NCBI RefSeq assembly: GCF_011046895.1
Contig: NZ_CP049250.1
Location: 940,001-1,004,000 of the forward strand
Direction: 5' to 3'
DNA: 64,000 bases
DNA from: Rhizobium rhizoryzae
GTDB taxonomy: Bacteria > Pseudomonadota > Alphaproteobacteria > Rhizobiales > Rhizobiaceae
The position numbers were made by a program, and so were the translations under genes. The first letter of the stretch is position 1. Every line of letters starts with the position of its first letter. Of the stretch, positions 19,683 to 28,095 are shown in pieces. The notes beneath the pieces are model-generated. The model saw only the letters and a program-made list of their open reading frames with translations, did no database searches and was not told where the DNA came from.

Positions 19683-19845
19683 TAGGTATGACTTTTACCG
19701 ATTCACCCCGTGCTTCAAATTCGGCTAAATTTGATAGTGTGGAACCCTCTTTATCTTTGCCACAATTTGTTCCACCTTTATCCCCAAACACATGCTGACC
19801 CGAGCAGAAGCTCGGCTGGGCCACAATCCAGGAGACGCGTGTAGT

Positions 19846-20589
19846 ATGGCGGAGACAGAGAAAATGCAGACGATAGCCCTGGTAGATGACGACCGAAATA
19901 TCCTGACGTCAGTTTCCATCGCGCTGGAAGCAGAAGGATACCGGGTTGAAACCTACACTGATGGTGCGTCCGCGCTTGACGGTCTTCTGGCAAGGCCGCC
20001 CCAGCTGGCCATATTCGACATCAAGATGCCCCGTATGGACGGCATGGAGCTTCTGCGTCGCCTGCGCCAGAAATCCGACCTTCCGGTGATCTTCCTCACC
20101 TCGAAGGACGAAGAGATTGATGAATTGTTCGGCCTGAAGATGGGCGCAGATGATTTCATCACCAAGCCCTTCTCGCAGCGCCTGCTGGTAGAGCGCGTCA
20201 AGGCAATACTGCGTCGTGCCAGCGCTCGTGAAGGAGCCTCTGTCGCGGGTGCGACGCCCAAATCGGCCGCAGACCAAGCAGCCCGTACGCTGGAACGTGG
20301 ACAGCTGGCGATGGACCAGGAGCGACATACCTGCACCTGGAAAGGCGAACCCGTGACCTTGACCGTCACCGAGTTCCTGATCCTGCATTCGCTGGCCCAG
20401 AGACCGGGTGTGGTGAAGAGCCGCGACGCCCTCATGGATGCGGCCTATGACGAGCAGGTCTATGTAGACGATCGAACAATCGACAGTCACATCAAGCGGC
20501 TTCGCAAGAAGTTCAAGATGGTCGATACGGATTTCGACATGATCGAAACGCTCTATGGTGTCGGCTATCGTTTCCGCGAGGCTGCCTGA
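19846..20589 (+). CDS. chvI: Response regulator ChvI
   Basis: A 247-aa OmpR-family regulator. The receiver has DDD at 14-16, phospho-acceptor Asp58 in [12 protein letters not shown], and a conserved Lys in ITKPFS. The C-terminal winged helix ([17 protein letters not shown]...[16 protein letters not shown]) binds [19 protein letters not shown] matches the known ChvI N-terminus, so the upstream in-frame ATG at 19792 is not used. With ChvG it forms the acid- and envelope-responsive system that ExoR restrains in rhizobia and that activates virulence or symbiosis genes. chvG begins 97 bp downstream. Confidence 0.96.
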   Translation: MAETEKMQTIALVDDDRNILTSVSIALEAEGYRVETYTDGASALDGLLARPPQLAIFDIKMPRMDGMELLRRLRQKSDLPVIFLTSKDEEIDELFGLKMGADDFITKPFSQRLLVERVKAILRRASAREGASVAGATPKSAADQAARTLERGQLAMDQERHTCTWKGEPVTLTVTEFLILHSLAQRPGVVKSRDALMDAAYDEQVYVDDRTIDSHIKRLRKKFKMVDTDFDMIETLYGVGYRFREAA

Positions 20590-20686
20590 CCTGCGCATCC
20601 AGACCGGTGCCCCTGCCATTGCGGGCGCGGAGCGGATATAAGGCACGAATCACCGTGACAGCTGCACGTAAGCAGGGTTTCGGTGG

Positions 20687-22495
20687 ATGGCCTCTGGAAA
20701 GGACCTGGCCTTGGCCGATCAGACATTTCATACCCGCGAGCCCGATGAGGCCGAGCGCGAGACGCCGCGTCCGGCGCGGCGGGTATGGACGCATCCTTTT
20801 ACGCTGATCCGGCGTATTTTCGGCAATGCCGTCTTTTCGAGCCTTACCCGTCGTATTCTGTTCTTTAACATCGCGGCGACCGTGGTGCTGGTTGCAGGCA
20901 TCCTCTACCTGAACCAGTTCCGCGAGGGGCTGATCGATGCGCGCGTCGAGAGCCTTCTGACCCAGGGCGAAATCATCGCCGGTGCCATTTCAGCCTCGGC
21001 TTCCGTCGATACGAATTCGATCACCATCGATCCGGAAAAGCTTCTGGAGTTGCAGGCTGGGCAAAGCATTACGCCGGTTCCGAATGATGAGGATCTGGAA
21101 TTCCCGATCGATCCGGAGCGGGTCGCGCCAGTGCTGCGGCGCCTCATTTCGCCTACCAGAACCCGCGCCCGTCTTTTCGACGCTGATGCGAACCTGCTGC
21201 TCGATTCACGCCATCTCTACTCGCGCGGCCAGGTGCTGCGGTACGAACTTCCACCCGTCGAGGGAGAATCCCAGACCTGGCCGGAATGGCTTACTAGCCA
21301 ATTCAACCGTCTGCTTCAGCCGGGCAATCTGCCTGCCTACCGGGAAGCTCCAGGCGGTGACGGATCCATATATCCGGAAGTGATGAATGCATTGACCGGC
21401 GTGCGCGGGGCCGTCGTTCGCGTCACCGACAAGGGTGAATTGATCGTTTCCGTCGCCGTACCCGTCCAGCGTTTCCGGGCCGTTCTCGGCGTCCTGCTGC
21501 TTTCGACACAGGCGGGTGACATCGACAACATCGTGCATGCGGAACGTCTGGCCATCATGCGCGTCTTCGGGGTCGCAACGCTTGTCAACATCCTGCTGTC
21601 CCTCCTTCTCTCATCCACGATCGCAAATCCGCTTCGCCGTCTGGCGGCAGCGGCCATCCGTGTTCGCCGTGGGGTGAAGCAGCGTGAAGAAATTCCGGAT
21701 TTTTCCGCGCGTCAGGACGAGATCGGCAATCTTTCCATCGCGCTTCGCGATATGACCAATGCGCTATACGACCGCATCGACGCCATCGAAAGCTTTGCTG
21801 CCGATGTCAGTCACGAGCTAAAAAACCCTCTCACCTCACTCAGAAGCGCGGTCGAAACGCTGCCTCTGGCGAAGACTGAGGAATCCAAACAGCGCCTGAC
21901 GAACATCATCTTTCATGACGTACGCCGCCTGGACCGGTTGATTACCGATATCTCCGATGCTTCGCGTCTTGATGCGGAACTGGCTCGTTCGGACGCGGCA
22001 CCGGTGGATATGGAGGCACTGGCTGGTAATCTCGTCGAGATCTCTCGCCAGATCCGTAGCGGGCGCAAGCCCGTCGACATTGAACTCATCGTCGACCACA
22101 AGCCGGGCGCCAAGAGTGTCTATAAGGTCCATGGTCACGATCTTCGCCTCGGACAGATCATCACGAACCTGATCGAGAATGCGCGCTCCTTTGTGCCGGA
22201 CAAGGATGGACGGATCACCGTTAAATTGTTCAAGAGCCGCAGCCGCTGCATCGTCCAGGTGGACGACAATGGTCCCGGCATCCGCGCCGAGGATATCGAC
22301 CGCATTTTCGAACGGTTCTACACGGACCGACCCGAAGGTGAAAGCTTTGGCCAGAATTCGGGTCTCGGTCTGTCCATCAGTCGCCAGATTGCCGAGGCCC
22401 ATGGCGGTACGCTGAAGGCTGAAAACCTGATGGATGGCACAACTGTCACTGGAGCTCGCTTTACGTTGTCGCTTCCGATGGGAGAGGCTGCGTGA
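20687..22495 (+). CDS. chvG: Sensor histidine kinase ChvG (ExoS)
   Basis: 602 aa, inner membrane. A cytoplasmic N-terminus precedes TM1 (about 57-76); a periplasmic domain of about 200 aa (80-285), which is the ExoR-interacting part in relatives; TM2 (about 287-312); HAMP; then the kinase core with H-box AADVSHELKNPLTSLR (His376), N-box LIENA, DDNGPGI and GLGLSISRQ. The ATG at 20687 has only a weak ribosome site, so the first residues are uncertain. The stop overlaps the hprK start by 4 bases, physically coupling ChvGI to the PTS genes. Confidence 0.95.
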   Translation: MASGKDLALADQTFHTREPDEAERETPRPARRVWTHPFTLIRRIFGNAVFSSLTRRILFFNIAATVVLVAGILYLNQFREGLIDARVESLLTQGEIIAGAISASASVDTNSITIDPEKLLELQAGQSITPVPNDEDLEFPIDPERVAPVLRRLISPTRTRARLFDADANLLLDSRHLYSRGQVLRYELPPVEGESQTWPEWLTSQFNRLLQPGNLPAYREAPGGDGSIYPEVMNALTGVRGAVVRVTDKGELIVSVAVPVQRFRAVLGVLLLSTQAGDIDNIVHAERLAIMRVFGVATLVNILLSLLLSSTIANPLRRLAAAAIRVRRGVKQREEIPDFSARQDEIGNLSIALRDMTNALYDRIDAIESFAADVSHELKNPLTSLRSAVETLPLAKTEESKQRLTNIIFHDVRRLDRLITDISDASRLDAELARSDAAPVDMEALAGNLVEISRQIRSGRKPVDIELIVDHKPGAKSVYKVHGHDLRLGQIITNLIENARSFVPDKDGRITVKLFKSRSRCIVQVDDNGPGIRAEDIDRIFERFYTDRPEGESFGQNSGLGLSISRQIAEAHGGTLKAENLMDGTTVTGARFTLSLPMGEAA

Positions 22496-22983
22496 CGGCA
22501 GGAGATGCGTTCAACCTGCATGCTACCGCAATCGTGATCGGAACGCGTGGCCTGCTGCTAACTGGGCCGTCCGGAAGCGGAAAGACAAGTCTTGCCCTTT
22601 CGCTTCTGCAGCATGCGGCGAGCTTGAATGCTTATGCGGCTCTCATCAGCGATGATCAGGTTTTGATCGAAAGGCATGCCGATGAGATCCATGCCGTTCG
22701 CCCGCCTTCCATCGCAGGGTTGATTGAGGTTCGCGGCACCGGTATCGGTCGTCTGCGAAGCATAGATCGCGCCCCTCTTCACCTTGCCATTCGCGTCTTG
22801 GCAGACCGGGTCGAGGAGCGTCTGCCGCCAGGAGACGAAGTAGTTGATCTTGGTGTACGTGGATCCTTGCCAATGATGCGCCTGCGGCATGATCATCCGG
22901 CCCCGCTGATCGTTTTGGCAGCAGTTCGACCGGAATTTTGTCACGAAAGCCCATTCCGCGAACTCTCCTTGCTTGATTTTTAG
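22492..22983 (+). CDS. hprK: HPr kinase/phosphorylase, short alphaproteobacterial form
   Basis: 163 aa, about half the length of Firmicute HprK, because the N-terminal domain is missing; only the catalytic domain remains. Walker A GPSGSGKTSLAL is at 25-36. LISDDQVLIERH carries the Asp of the active site, and IEVRGTGIGRL corresponds to the HprK signature. It phosphorylates HPr on the regulatory serine. It starts at GTG overlapping the chvG stop. With EIIA and HPr it forms a purely regulatory PTS linked to carbon-source control. Confidence 0.93.
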   Translation: MTAGDAFNLHATAIVIGTRGLLLTGPSGSGKTSLALSLLQHAASLNAYAALISDDQVLIERHADEIHAVRPPSIAGLIEVRGTGIGRLRSIDRAPLHLAIRVLADRVEERLPPGDEVVDLGVRGSLPMMRLRHDHPAPLIVLAAVRPEFCHESPFRELSLLDF

Positions 22984-23090
22984 CTTGCACTTCGTTGTGA
23001 CATGGACAAGATGGCTTCCCACCGCCTTGGGTCTGTTGCAGTGCAAAATTGAACCATGGACGATATTGTGTAGTGGGGGAAGAACTCAAC

Positions 23091-23492
23091 ATGATCGGAC
23101 TTGTGCTTGTCACCCATGGCAAGCTGGCCGAGGAATTCCGACATGCTTTGGAGCATGTTGTCGGTCCTCAGAAAAACATTGAGACCGTTTGTATCGGTCC
23201 GGAAGACGATATGGACAGAAGGCGTCAGGATATCATGGACGCCGTTGAGAAGGTCGATTCAGGTTCCGGCGTCATCATCCTTACGGATATGTTCGGCGGC
23301 ACTCCTTCCAACCTGTCCATCTCCGTCATGAGCAGTGGCAAGACCGAAGTCATTGCTGGCATGAACTTGCCGATGCTGATCAAGCTCGCAGGCGTTCGTG
23401 GCGACAACGACATGCAGAAGGCTCTGGTGGAGGCTTCCGATGCCGGCCGCAAATACATCAACGTGGCAAGCCGTGTCCTGAGCGGCAAGTGA
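23091..23492 (+). CDS. manX: PTS EIIA component, mannose-type
   Basis: 133 aa. MIGLVLVTHGKLAEEF contains the phospho-acceptor His9. ILTDMFGGTPSN is the diagnostic second motif of the EIIA(Man) fold. No EIIB/C/D permease genes are nearby, so it is likely regulatory rather than a sugar transporter part. In Sinorhizobium this protein and HPr mediate succinate-linked catabolite repression. ATG 23091 is preceded by GGGGAAGAA. The stop overlaps a GTG from which HPr could also start. Confidence 0.94.
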   Translation: MIGLVLVTHGKLAEEFRHALEHVVGPQKNIETVCIGPEDDMDRRRQDIMDAVEKVDSGSGVIILTDMFGGTPSNLSISVMSSGKTEVIAGMNLPMLIKLAGVRGDNDMQKALVEASDAGRKYINVASRVLSGK

Positions 23493-23500
23493 AAGGCTCC

Positions 23501-23776
23501 ATGTCGTCCATTACGCGAGAATTGCTCATCATCAACAAGCGGGGTCTGCATGCACGGGCCTCCGCCAAGTTTGTGCAGATGGTCGAAGGTTTCGATGCCA
23601 GTATCGAAGTTTCGAAAGATGGCATGACAGTCGGTGGTACCTCTATCATGGGATTGATGATGCTGGCCGCAAGTCCCGGCTGTACGATTGAGGTCAGCGC
23701 CAGCGGCGTTCAGGCAGAGGCGGCAATCGAAGCTCTGGCACGCCTCGTCGAAGATCGTTTTGGCGAAGAGATGTAA
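23501..23776 (+). CDS. ptsH: Phosphocarrier protein HPr
   Basis: 91 aa. INKRGLHARASAKF places the EI-dependent phospho-acceptor at His17; GGTSIMGLMMLAAS holds the regulatory serine (Ser48) that HprK would phosphorylate. GAAAGG lies 5 bases before ATG 23501; an in-frame GTG at 23489 that overlaps the manX stop is an alternative. It is the last gene of the chvI-chvG-hprK-manX-ptsH run. No EI (ptsP) is in the window. Confidence 0.94.
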   Translation: MSSITRELLIINKRGLHARASAKFVQMVEGFDASIEVSKDGMTVGGTSIMGLMMLAASPGCTIEVSASGVQAEAAIEALARLVEDRFGEEM

Positions 23777-23778
23777 TC

Positions 23779-23798
23779 ATATAAAGACTTCTTTATAT
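23779..23798. promoter_or_regulatory. 20-bp palindrome upstream of ahcY, probable operator
   Basis: ATATAAAGACTTCTTTATAT is a perfect inverted repeat of ATATAAAGA with a 2-nt spacer, just after the ptsH stop and 124 bp before ahcY. The size and symmetry suit an ArsR-family dimer; SahR/SamR-type ArsR regulators of methyl-cycle genes are known in proteobacteria. Confidence 0.55.
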
Positions 23799-23922
23799 CC
23801 TTATTGCTAGTTTTGTGGAACCCTGCTACATGGCAGGCAGCACTGTCGACTTGCGAAGGTCGGCCCAACCCCTTGCTGGTCGCCGATTTGCGGCAGACCG
23901 AAAGCAGAGCTGGAGACCCACA

Positions 23923-25323
23923 ATGAGCACTGAAAAAGACTATATCGTCGCTGACATCGCGCTTGCCGATTTTGGCCGCAAGGAACTGGACATTGCCGAA
24001 ACTGAAATGCCGGGCCTGATGGCCTGCCGTGCTGAGTTTGGTGAGACCAAGCCCCTCAAGGGCGCGCGGATTTCTGGATCGCTGCACATGACGATCCAGA
24101 CAGCTGTCCTGATCGAAACGCTGAAAGTTCTCGGGGCCGATGTCCGCTGGGCCTCCTGCAACATCTTCTCGACCCAGGATCACGCTGCAGCCGCGATCGC
24201 AGCTGCCGGCATTCCGGTCTTCGCCGTCAAGGGCGAAACATTGACCGAATATTGGGAATATACCGACAAGATCTTCCAGTGGACCGATGGCGGCGTCTCC
24301 AACATGATCCTGGACGATGGTGGCGATGCCACCATGTACATCCTCTTGGGTGCTCGTGCCGAAGCTGGCGAGAATGTTCTTTCCAATCCGGGTTCGGAAG
24401 AAGAAGAGATCCTGTTCGCTCAGATCAAGAAGCGTCTCAAGGCATCTCCCGGCTGGTTCACGAAGCAGCGCGAAGCCATCAAGGGCGTGACGGAAGAAAC
24501 GACGACAGGCGTTCACCGTTTGTATGAACTTGCCAAGAAGGGTCTACTGCCCTTCCCGGCCATCAACGTCAACGATTCGGTCACCAAGTCGAAATTCGAC
24601 AACAAGTACGGCTGCAAGGAATCTCTGGTGGATGGAATCCGCCGCGCAACCGACGTCATGATGGCTGGCAAGGTGGCCGTTGTTTGCGGCTATGGCGATG
24701 TGGGCAAGGGTTCCGCAGCCTCGCTGGTTGGCGCTGGCGCTCGCGTCAAGGTGACGGAAGTGGATCCGATTTGCGCGCTGCAGGCCGCCATGGATGGCTT
24801 TGAAGTGGTTCAACTGGAAGACGTCGTCTCCTCCGCCGACATCTTCATCACCACGACCGGCAACAAGGACGTGATCCGCATCGAACACATGCGCGAAATG
24901 AAGGATATGGCCATCGTTGGTAATATCGGTCATTTCGATAACGAGATTCAGGTCGCATCGCTTCGGAACCTCAAGTGGACCAACATCAAGCCACAGGTCG
25001 ACATGATCGAGTTCCCGAAGGGCAACCGCATGATCCTGCTTTCGGAAGGCCGTCTGCTGAACCTCGGCAATGCGACCGGTCATCCGTCCTTCGTCATGTC
25101 TGCCTCGTTCACCAACCAGGTTCTGGGCCAGATCGAACTGTTCACGAAGACCGATGAATACAAGCCAGGCGTCTATATTCTGCCGAAGCATCTGGACGAA
25201 AAGGTAGCCCGGTTGCACCTGGCGAAGCTTGGCGTGAAACTGACGGAACTTTCCGAAGAGCAGGCAGCCTATATCGGCGTATCGCAGCAAGGCCCGTTCA
25301 AGGCTGAGCACTACAGATACTGA
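23923..25323 (+). CDS. ahcY: Adenosylhomocysteinase
   Basis: A 466-aa cytosolic NAD-dependent enzyme that splits S-adenosylhomocysteine into adenosine and homocysteine, relieving inhibition of methyltransferases. [16 protein letters not shown] is the Rossmann loop; the NAD/SAH motifs [16 protein letters not shown] and the C-terminal KAEHYRY are typical. The length includes the roughly 40-residue insertion of the longer bacterial form. The start [14 protein letters not shown] follows GGAGA. It is preceded by the 20-bp palindrome and followed by a strong terminator. Confidence 0.97.
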   Translation: MSTEKDYIVADIALADFGRKELDIAETEMPGLMACRAEFGETKPLKGARISGSLHMTIQTAVLIETLKVLGADVRWASCNIFSTQDHAAAAIAAAGIPVFAVKGETLTEYWEYTDKIFQWTDGGVSNMILDDGGDATMYILLGARAEAGENVLSNPGSEEEEILFAQIKKRLKASPGWFTKQREAIKGVTEETTTGVHRLYELAKKGLLPFPAINVNDSVTKSKFDNKYGCKESLVDGIRRATDVMMAGKVAVVCGYGDVGKGSAASLVGAGARVKVTEVDPICALQAAMDGFEVVQLEDVVSSADIFITTTGNKDVIRIEHMREMKDMAIVGNIGHFDNEIQVASLRNLKWTNIKPQVDMIEFPKGNRMILLSEGRLLNLGNATGHPSFVMSASFTNQVLGQIELFTKTDEYKPGVYILPKHLDEKVARLHLAKLGVKLTELSEEQAAYIGVSQQGPFKAEHYRY

Positions 25324-25354
25324 TATCACCTCATCTATCCACAAGATCCTGAAG

Positions 25355-25387
25355 GCCGCGGAATTGACATTCCGCGGCTTCTTTTTT
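25355..25387 (+). terminator. Terminator of ahcY
   Basis: A 10-bp stem (GCCGCGGAAT with its complement at 25369-25378), a TGAC loop and TTCTTTTTT follow 31 bp after the stop. It is a strong intrinsic terminator. The remaining 250 bp up to 25635 would hold the divL promoter; I see no further motif there. Confidence 0.9.
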
Positions 25388-25635
25388 GGCTGTCGCCCTT
25401 TGCCCCAATTTCCGAAGCAGATATTGTTTCGAGACTTGATTCGTGGGGACCACAAGTCCCACGCGGGCCGGGATGTCTTGTCGACGATGCGGCACATGGA
25501 CGGAGACAGACCTGAATGAAGACGAGGAATTTAGCCTCACGCAAGGCTGTTGGCGCAAACGATGACGTTACGCGAACGTCTCGAGGTGAATGGAAGCGCA
25601 TGGCTGGACAGTGGCAGAAATCAGGAGCATCTGGC

Positions 25636-28095
25636 ATGCGCCGCTTCTACAACGGATTCCGGCTTGGCCTGGCGAGCACGGCGCTTTCCGGCTTCGCTGG
25701 GGCAGCGCTTGCGCAGGAACGCGTTCTTCCCACCGGTCGCCTGTTCTCGTCCTCGGAGGTTATCTTCTCGTCACTTGCCATTGGCGCCATCGCGGCGGCA
25801 CTGCTTTCAACCATCTGGCTGATGCGCCAGAAGGGCAATCTGGAAGCGGAAAGCCAGGAGATACGCGGCGCGCTTTCTGACGCACAACAGCGTATTTCGA
25901 AATATGAAGCCCTGATTGCCGACAAGAACCGGCGTATCGTCATTTGGGAGGCGGGTCCTTCGAGGCCGGAAATTCTCGGCCAACTTCCAACGGAAACCGG
26001 CGCGCCGGCAGACGACCGCGAGTTTCTGGCATTTGGCAAGTGGATCCGCGCTCACTCCGCAGTCGAGCTTGAGCGGGGCATCGAGACCTTGCGTTCCGAT
26101 GGCCGCACTTTCGATCTGGTGGTCGAAACGCAACGCGACGAGATTCTGGAAGTTCAGGGGCGTGTTTCCGGGGGCAAGGCTTTTGTGCGCTTCATTGCTC
26201 TGAACAATCTCAGAGCGGAGCTTGCTGAGCTCAAGATCGAGCGAGAACGGCTCGTGTCTTCCATGAACCTCTTCCAGTCGCTTCTCGATGCTCTGGAGCA
26301 ACCGGTCTGGCATCGCGACGCGGAAGGCAAACTTGCTTGGGTCAACCATGCCTATGGTGATGCTGTAGAGGCTTCCAGCCCGGCGCAGGCAGTGCGTGAA
26401 AGCCGCGAGTTTCTCGGTACGATTGCGCGCGAACAGATTCGGGCAGCCGCAACACCGACCTCACCGTATCACGATCGCATTTCGACCGTCGTTCGCGGCA
26501 ATCGCACACTGTTCGAGGTCGTGGACGTCGTTGCGTCTGCCGGTTCTGCCGGCATGGCAATCGATGTAACGGAAGCCGAAGCCATCCGCGCGGAACTGGC
26601 CCGCACCCTGACAAGCCACGCGGAAACGCTCGATCATCTGGCCACGCCTGTCGCCATTTTCGATCGTGAGCAGCGCCTGCAGTTCTACAACCAGGCTTTC
26701 GTCCGCCTGTGGGATCTCGAACTTGGCTTCCTTGAAAGCCATCCGGATCATAACGAACTGCTCGACAAGCTGCGCAGCCGAAACAAGCTACCAGAGCAAT
26801 TGAACTGGCGGAACTGGAAGGAACAGGTTCTCTCTGTTTATCGTGCGCTCGACACGCAGACGAACAGATGGCATCTGCCAAACGGTCAGACGCTTCAGGT
26901 CATTGCGACCGCACATCCGCAGGGCGGCGTGACCTGGGTCTTCGAGAATTTGACCGAGCAGGTGGATCTTGAGACCCGCTATAATACGCTCGTCAAAGTA
27001 CAGGGCGAGACAATCGATCATCTCGCCGAGGGTGTTGCCGTGTTTGGTCCGGATGGTCGCATTCGCCTGTCAAACCCGGCATTCCGAGCGCTTTGGGGTA
27101 TCACGGAAGAACAGACAAAGCCCGGCACGCATATCAAGGCCATCGAAGCCGCCTGCGCTGTGGAATACGAAAAGCCGGACGGCTGGCGCCTCTTTGGCCA
27201 GATGCTGACGAACTTCGACGATGAACGTCCGTCGCTACAAGGCACATTCGAGCTGACCTCCGGCATCGTTCTGGATTACGCCGTCATCCCGCTTCCCAAT
27301 GCGCAGACCATGCTGACCTTCGTCAATATGACGGACAGTGCGCGGGCTGAGCGGGCACTGAAGGAAAAGAACGAGGCGCTCCGCAAGGCGGATGAACTGA
27401 AGAACGATTTCGTTCAGCACGTTTCCTATGAGCTACGCTCGCCGCTGACCAACATCATCGGCTTCACCGATCTCTTGAAGACGCCGGGAATCGGGCCGTT
27501 GAACGAACGCCAGTCGGAATATGTGGATCATATTTCTACCTCTTCTTCAGTGCTTCTCACCATCGTCAACGACATTCTTGATCTTGCAACGGTCGATGCC
27601 GGGATCATGGAGCTGAGCTACAGCGATGTGGAGCTTGATGATCTGCTGGACGACGTTGCCATGCAGATTGCAGACAGGTTGAACGAGAACAGTGTCATGC
27701 TCGAGATTGTCGCGCCACGCGGCATGGGAAGCATCGTGGCGGATCAACAGCGCCTGAAACAGATCCTGATCAAGCTGATTACCAATGCCGCAAATTTTGC
27801 ACCGGAAGGGTCAACCATCACGTTGAGCAGCTGGCGCGAAGGCCTGAATGTCTATTTCTCCGTGGCCGATAATGGTCCCGGTATTCCGGAAGAGGTTCTG
27901 CCGACGGTGTTCAACCGCTTCTCCAGCGGCAAGGGCGGCAAGCGCAGCGGCGCAGGCCTCGGCCTGTCCATCGTCGAAAGCTTTGTACATCTGCACAAGG
28001 GCGATGTGAAGATTGACAGCAAGCCGGGCGTCGGCACCACCGTCACCTGCCGTATTCCGAGCGCCGTCTATGCTCGTTCTGTCGCGGCCGAATGA
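25636..28095 (+). CDS. divL: DivL-like PAS-domain kinase with tyrosine in the H-box
   Basis: About 819 aa from ATG 25636 (AGGAGC upstream); a start 40 codons earlier is possible. An N-terminal signal/anchor (about 8-27), a second hydrophobic segment and a coiled coil (EAESQEIRGALSDAQQRI) precede several PAS-like modules. The kinase region reads HVSYELRSPLTNIIGF: Tyr598 stands where histidine kinases have the phospho-accepting His, the hallmark of Caulobacter DivL. The ATPase part is intact (NAANFAPEG, DNGPGI, GAGLGLSI). DivL acts with CckA-CtrA and DivK in cell-cycle control. It overlaps tsaE by 4 bases. Confidence 0.87.
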   Translation: MRRFYNGFRLGLASTALSGFAGAALAQERVLPTGRLFSSSEVIFSSLAIGAIAAALLSTIWLMRQKGNLEAESQEIRGALSDAQQRISKYEALIADKNRRIVIWEAGPSRPEILGQLPTETGAPADDREFLAFGKWIRAHSAVELERGIETLRSDGRTFDLVVETQRDEILEVQGRVSGGKAFVRFIALNNLRAELAELKIERERLVSSMNLFQSLLDALEQPVWHRDAEGKLAWVNHAYGDAVEASSPAQAVRESREFLGTIAREQIRAAATPTSPYHDRISTVVRGNRTLFEVVDVVASAGSAGMAIDVTEAEAIRAELARTLTSHAETLDHLATPVAIFDREQRLQFYNQAFVRLWDLELGFLESHPDHNELLDKLRSRNKLPEQLNWRNWKEQVLSVYRALDTQTNRWHLPNGQTLQVIATAHPQGGVTWVFENLTEQVDLETRYNTLVKVQGETIDHLAEGVAVFGPDGRIRLSNPAFRALWGITEEQTKPGTHIKAIEAACAVEYEKPDGWRLFGQMLTNFDDERPSLQGTFELTSGIVLDYAVIPLPNAQTMLTFVNMTDSARAERALKEKNEALRKADELKNDFVQHVSYELRSPLTNIIGFTDLLKTPGIGPLNERQSEYVDHISTSSSVLLTIVNDILDLATVDAGIMELSYSDVELDDLLDDVAMQIADRLNENSVMLEIVAPRGMGSIVADQQRLKQILIKLITNAANFAPEGSTITLSSWREGLNVYFSVADNGPGIPEEVLPTVFNRFSSGKGGKRSGAGLGLSIVESFVHLHKGDVKIDSKPGVGTTVTCRIPSAVYARSVAAE

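Larger units (their letters stand above)
19537..19845. promoter_or_regulatory. AT-rich divergent promoter region pckA / chvI
   Basis: 309 bp without a gene. 19575-19700 is strikingly AT-rich against its GC-rich surroundings. It contains the two CG-centred sites listed separately. It must hold the promoter of pckA (leftward) and of chvI (rightward). chvI has AGGAGA about 10 bases before its ATG. Confidence 0.7.

Noticed and set aside
23777-23922. A SAM or SAH riboswitch in the ahcY leader
   Set aside because: No recognisable SAH or SAM-II consensus could be drawn; the only strong element is the palindrome, better explained as an operator.
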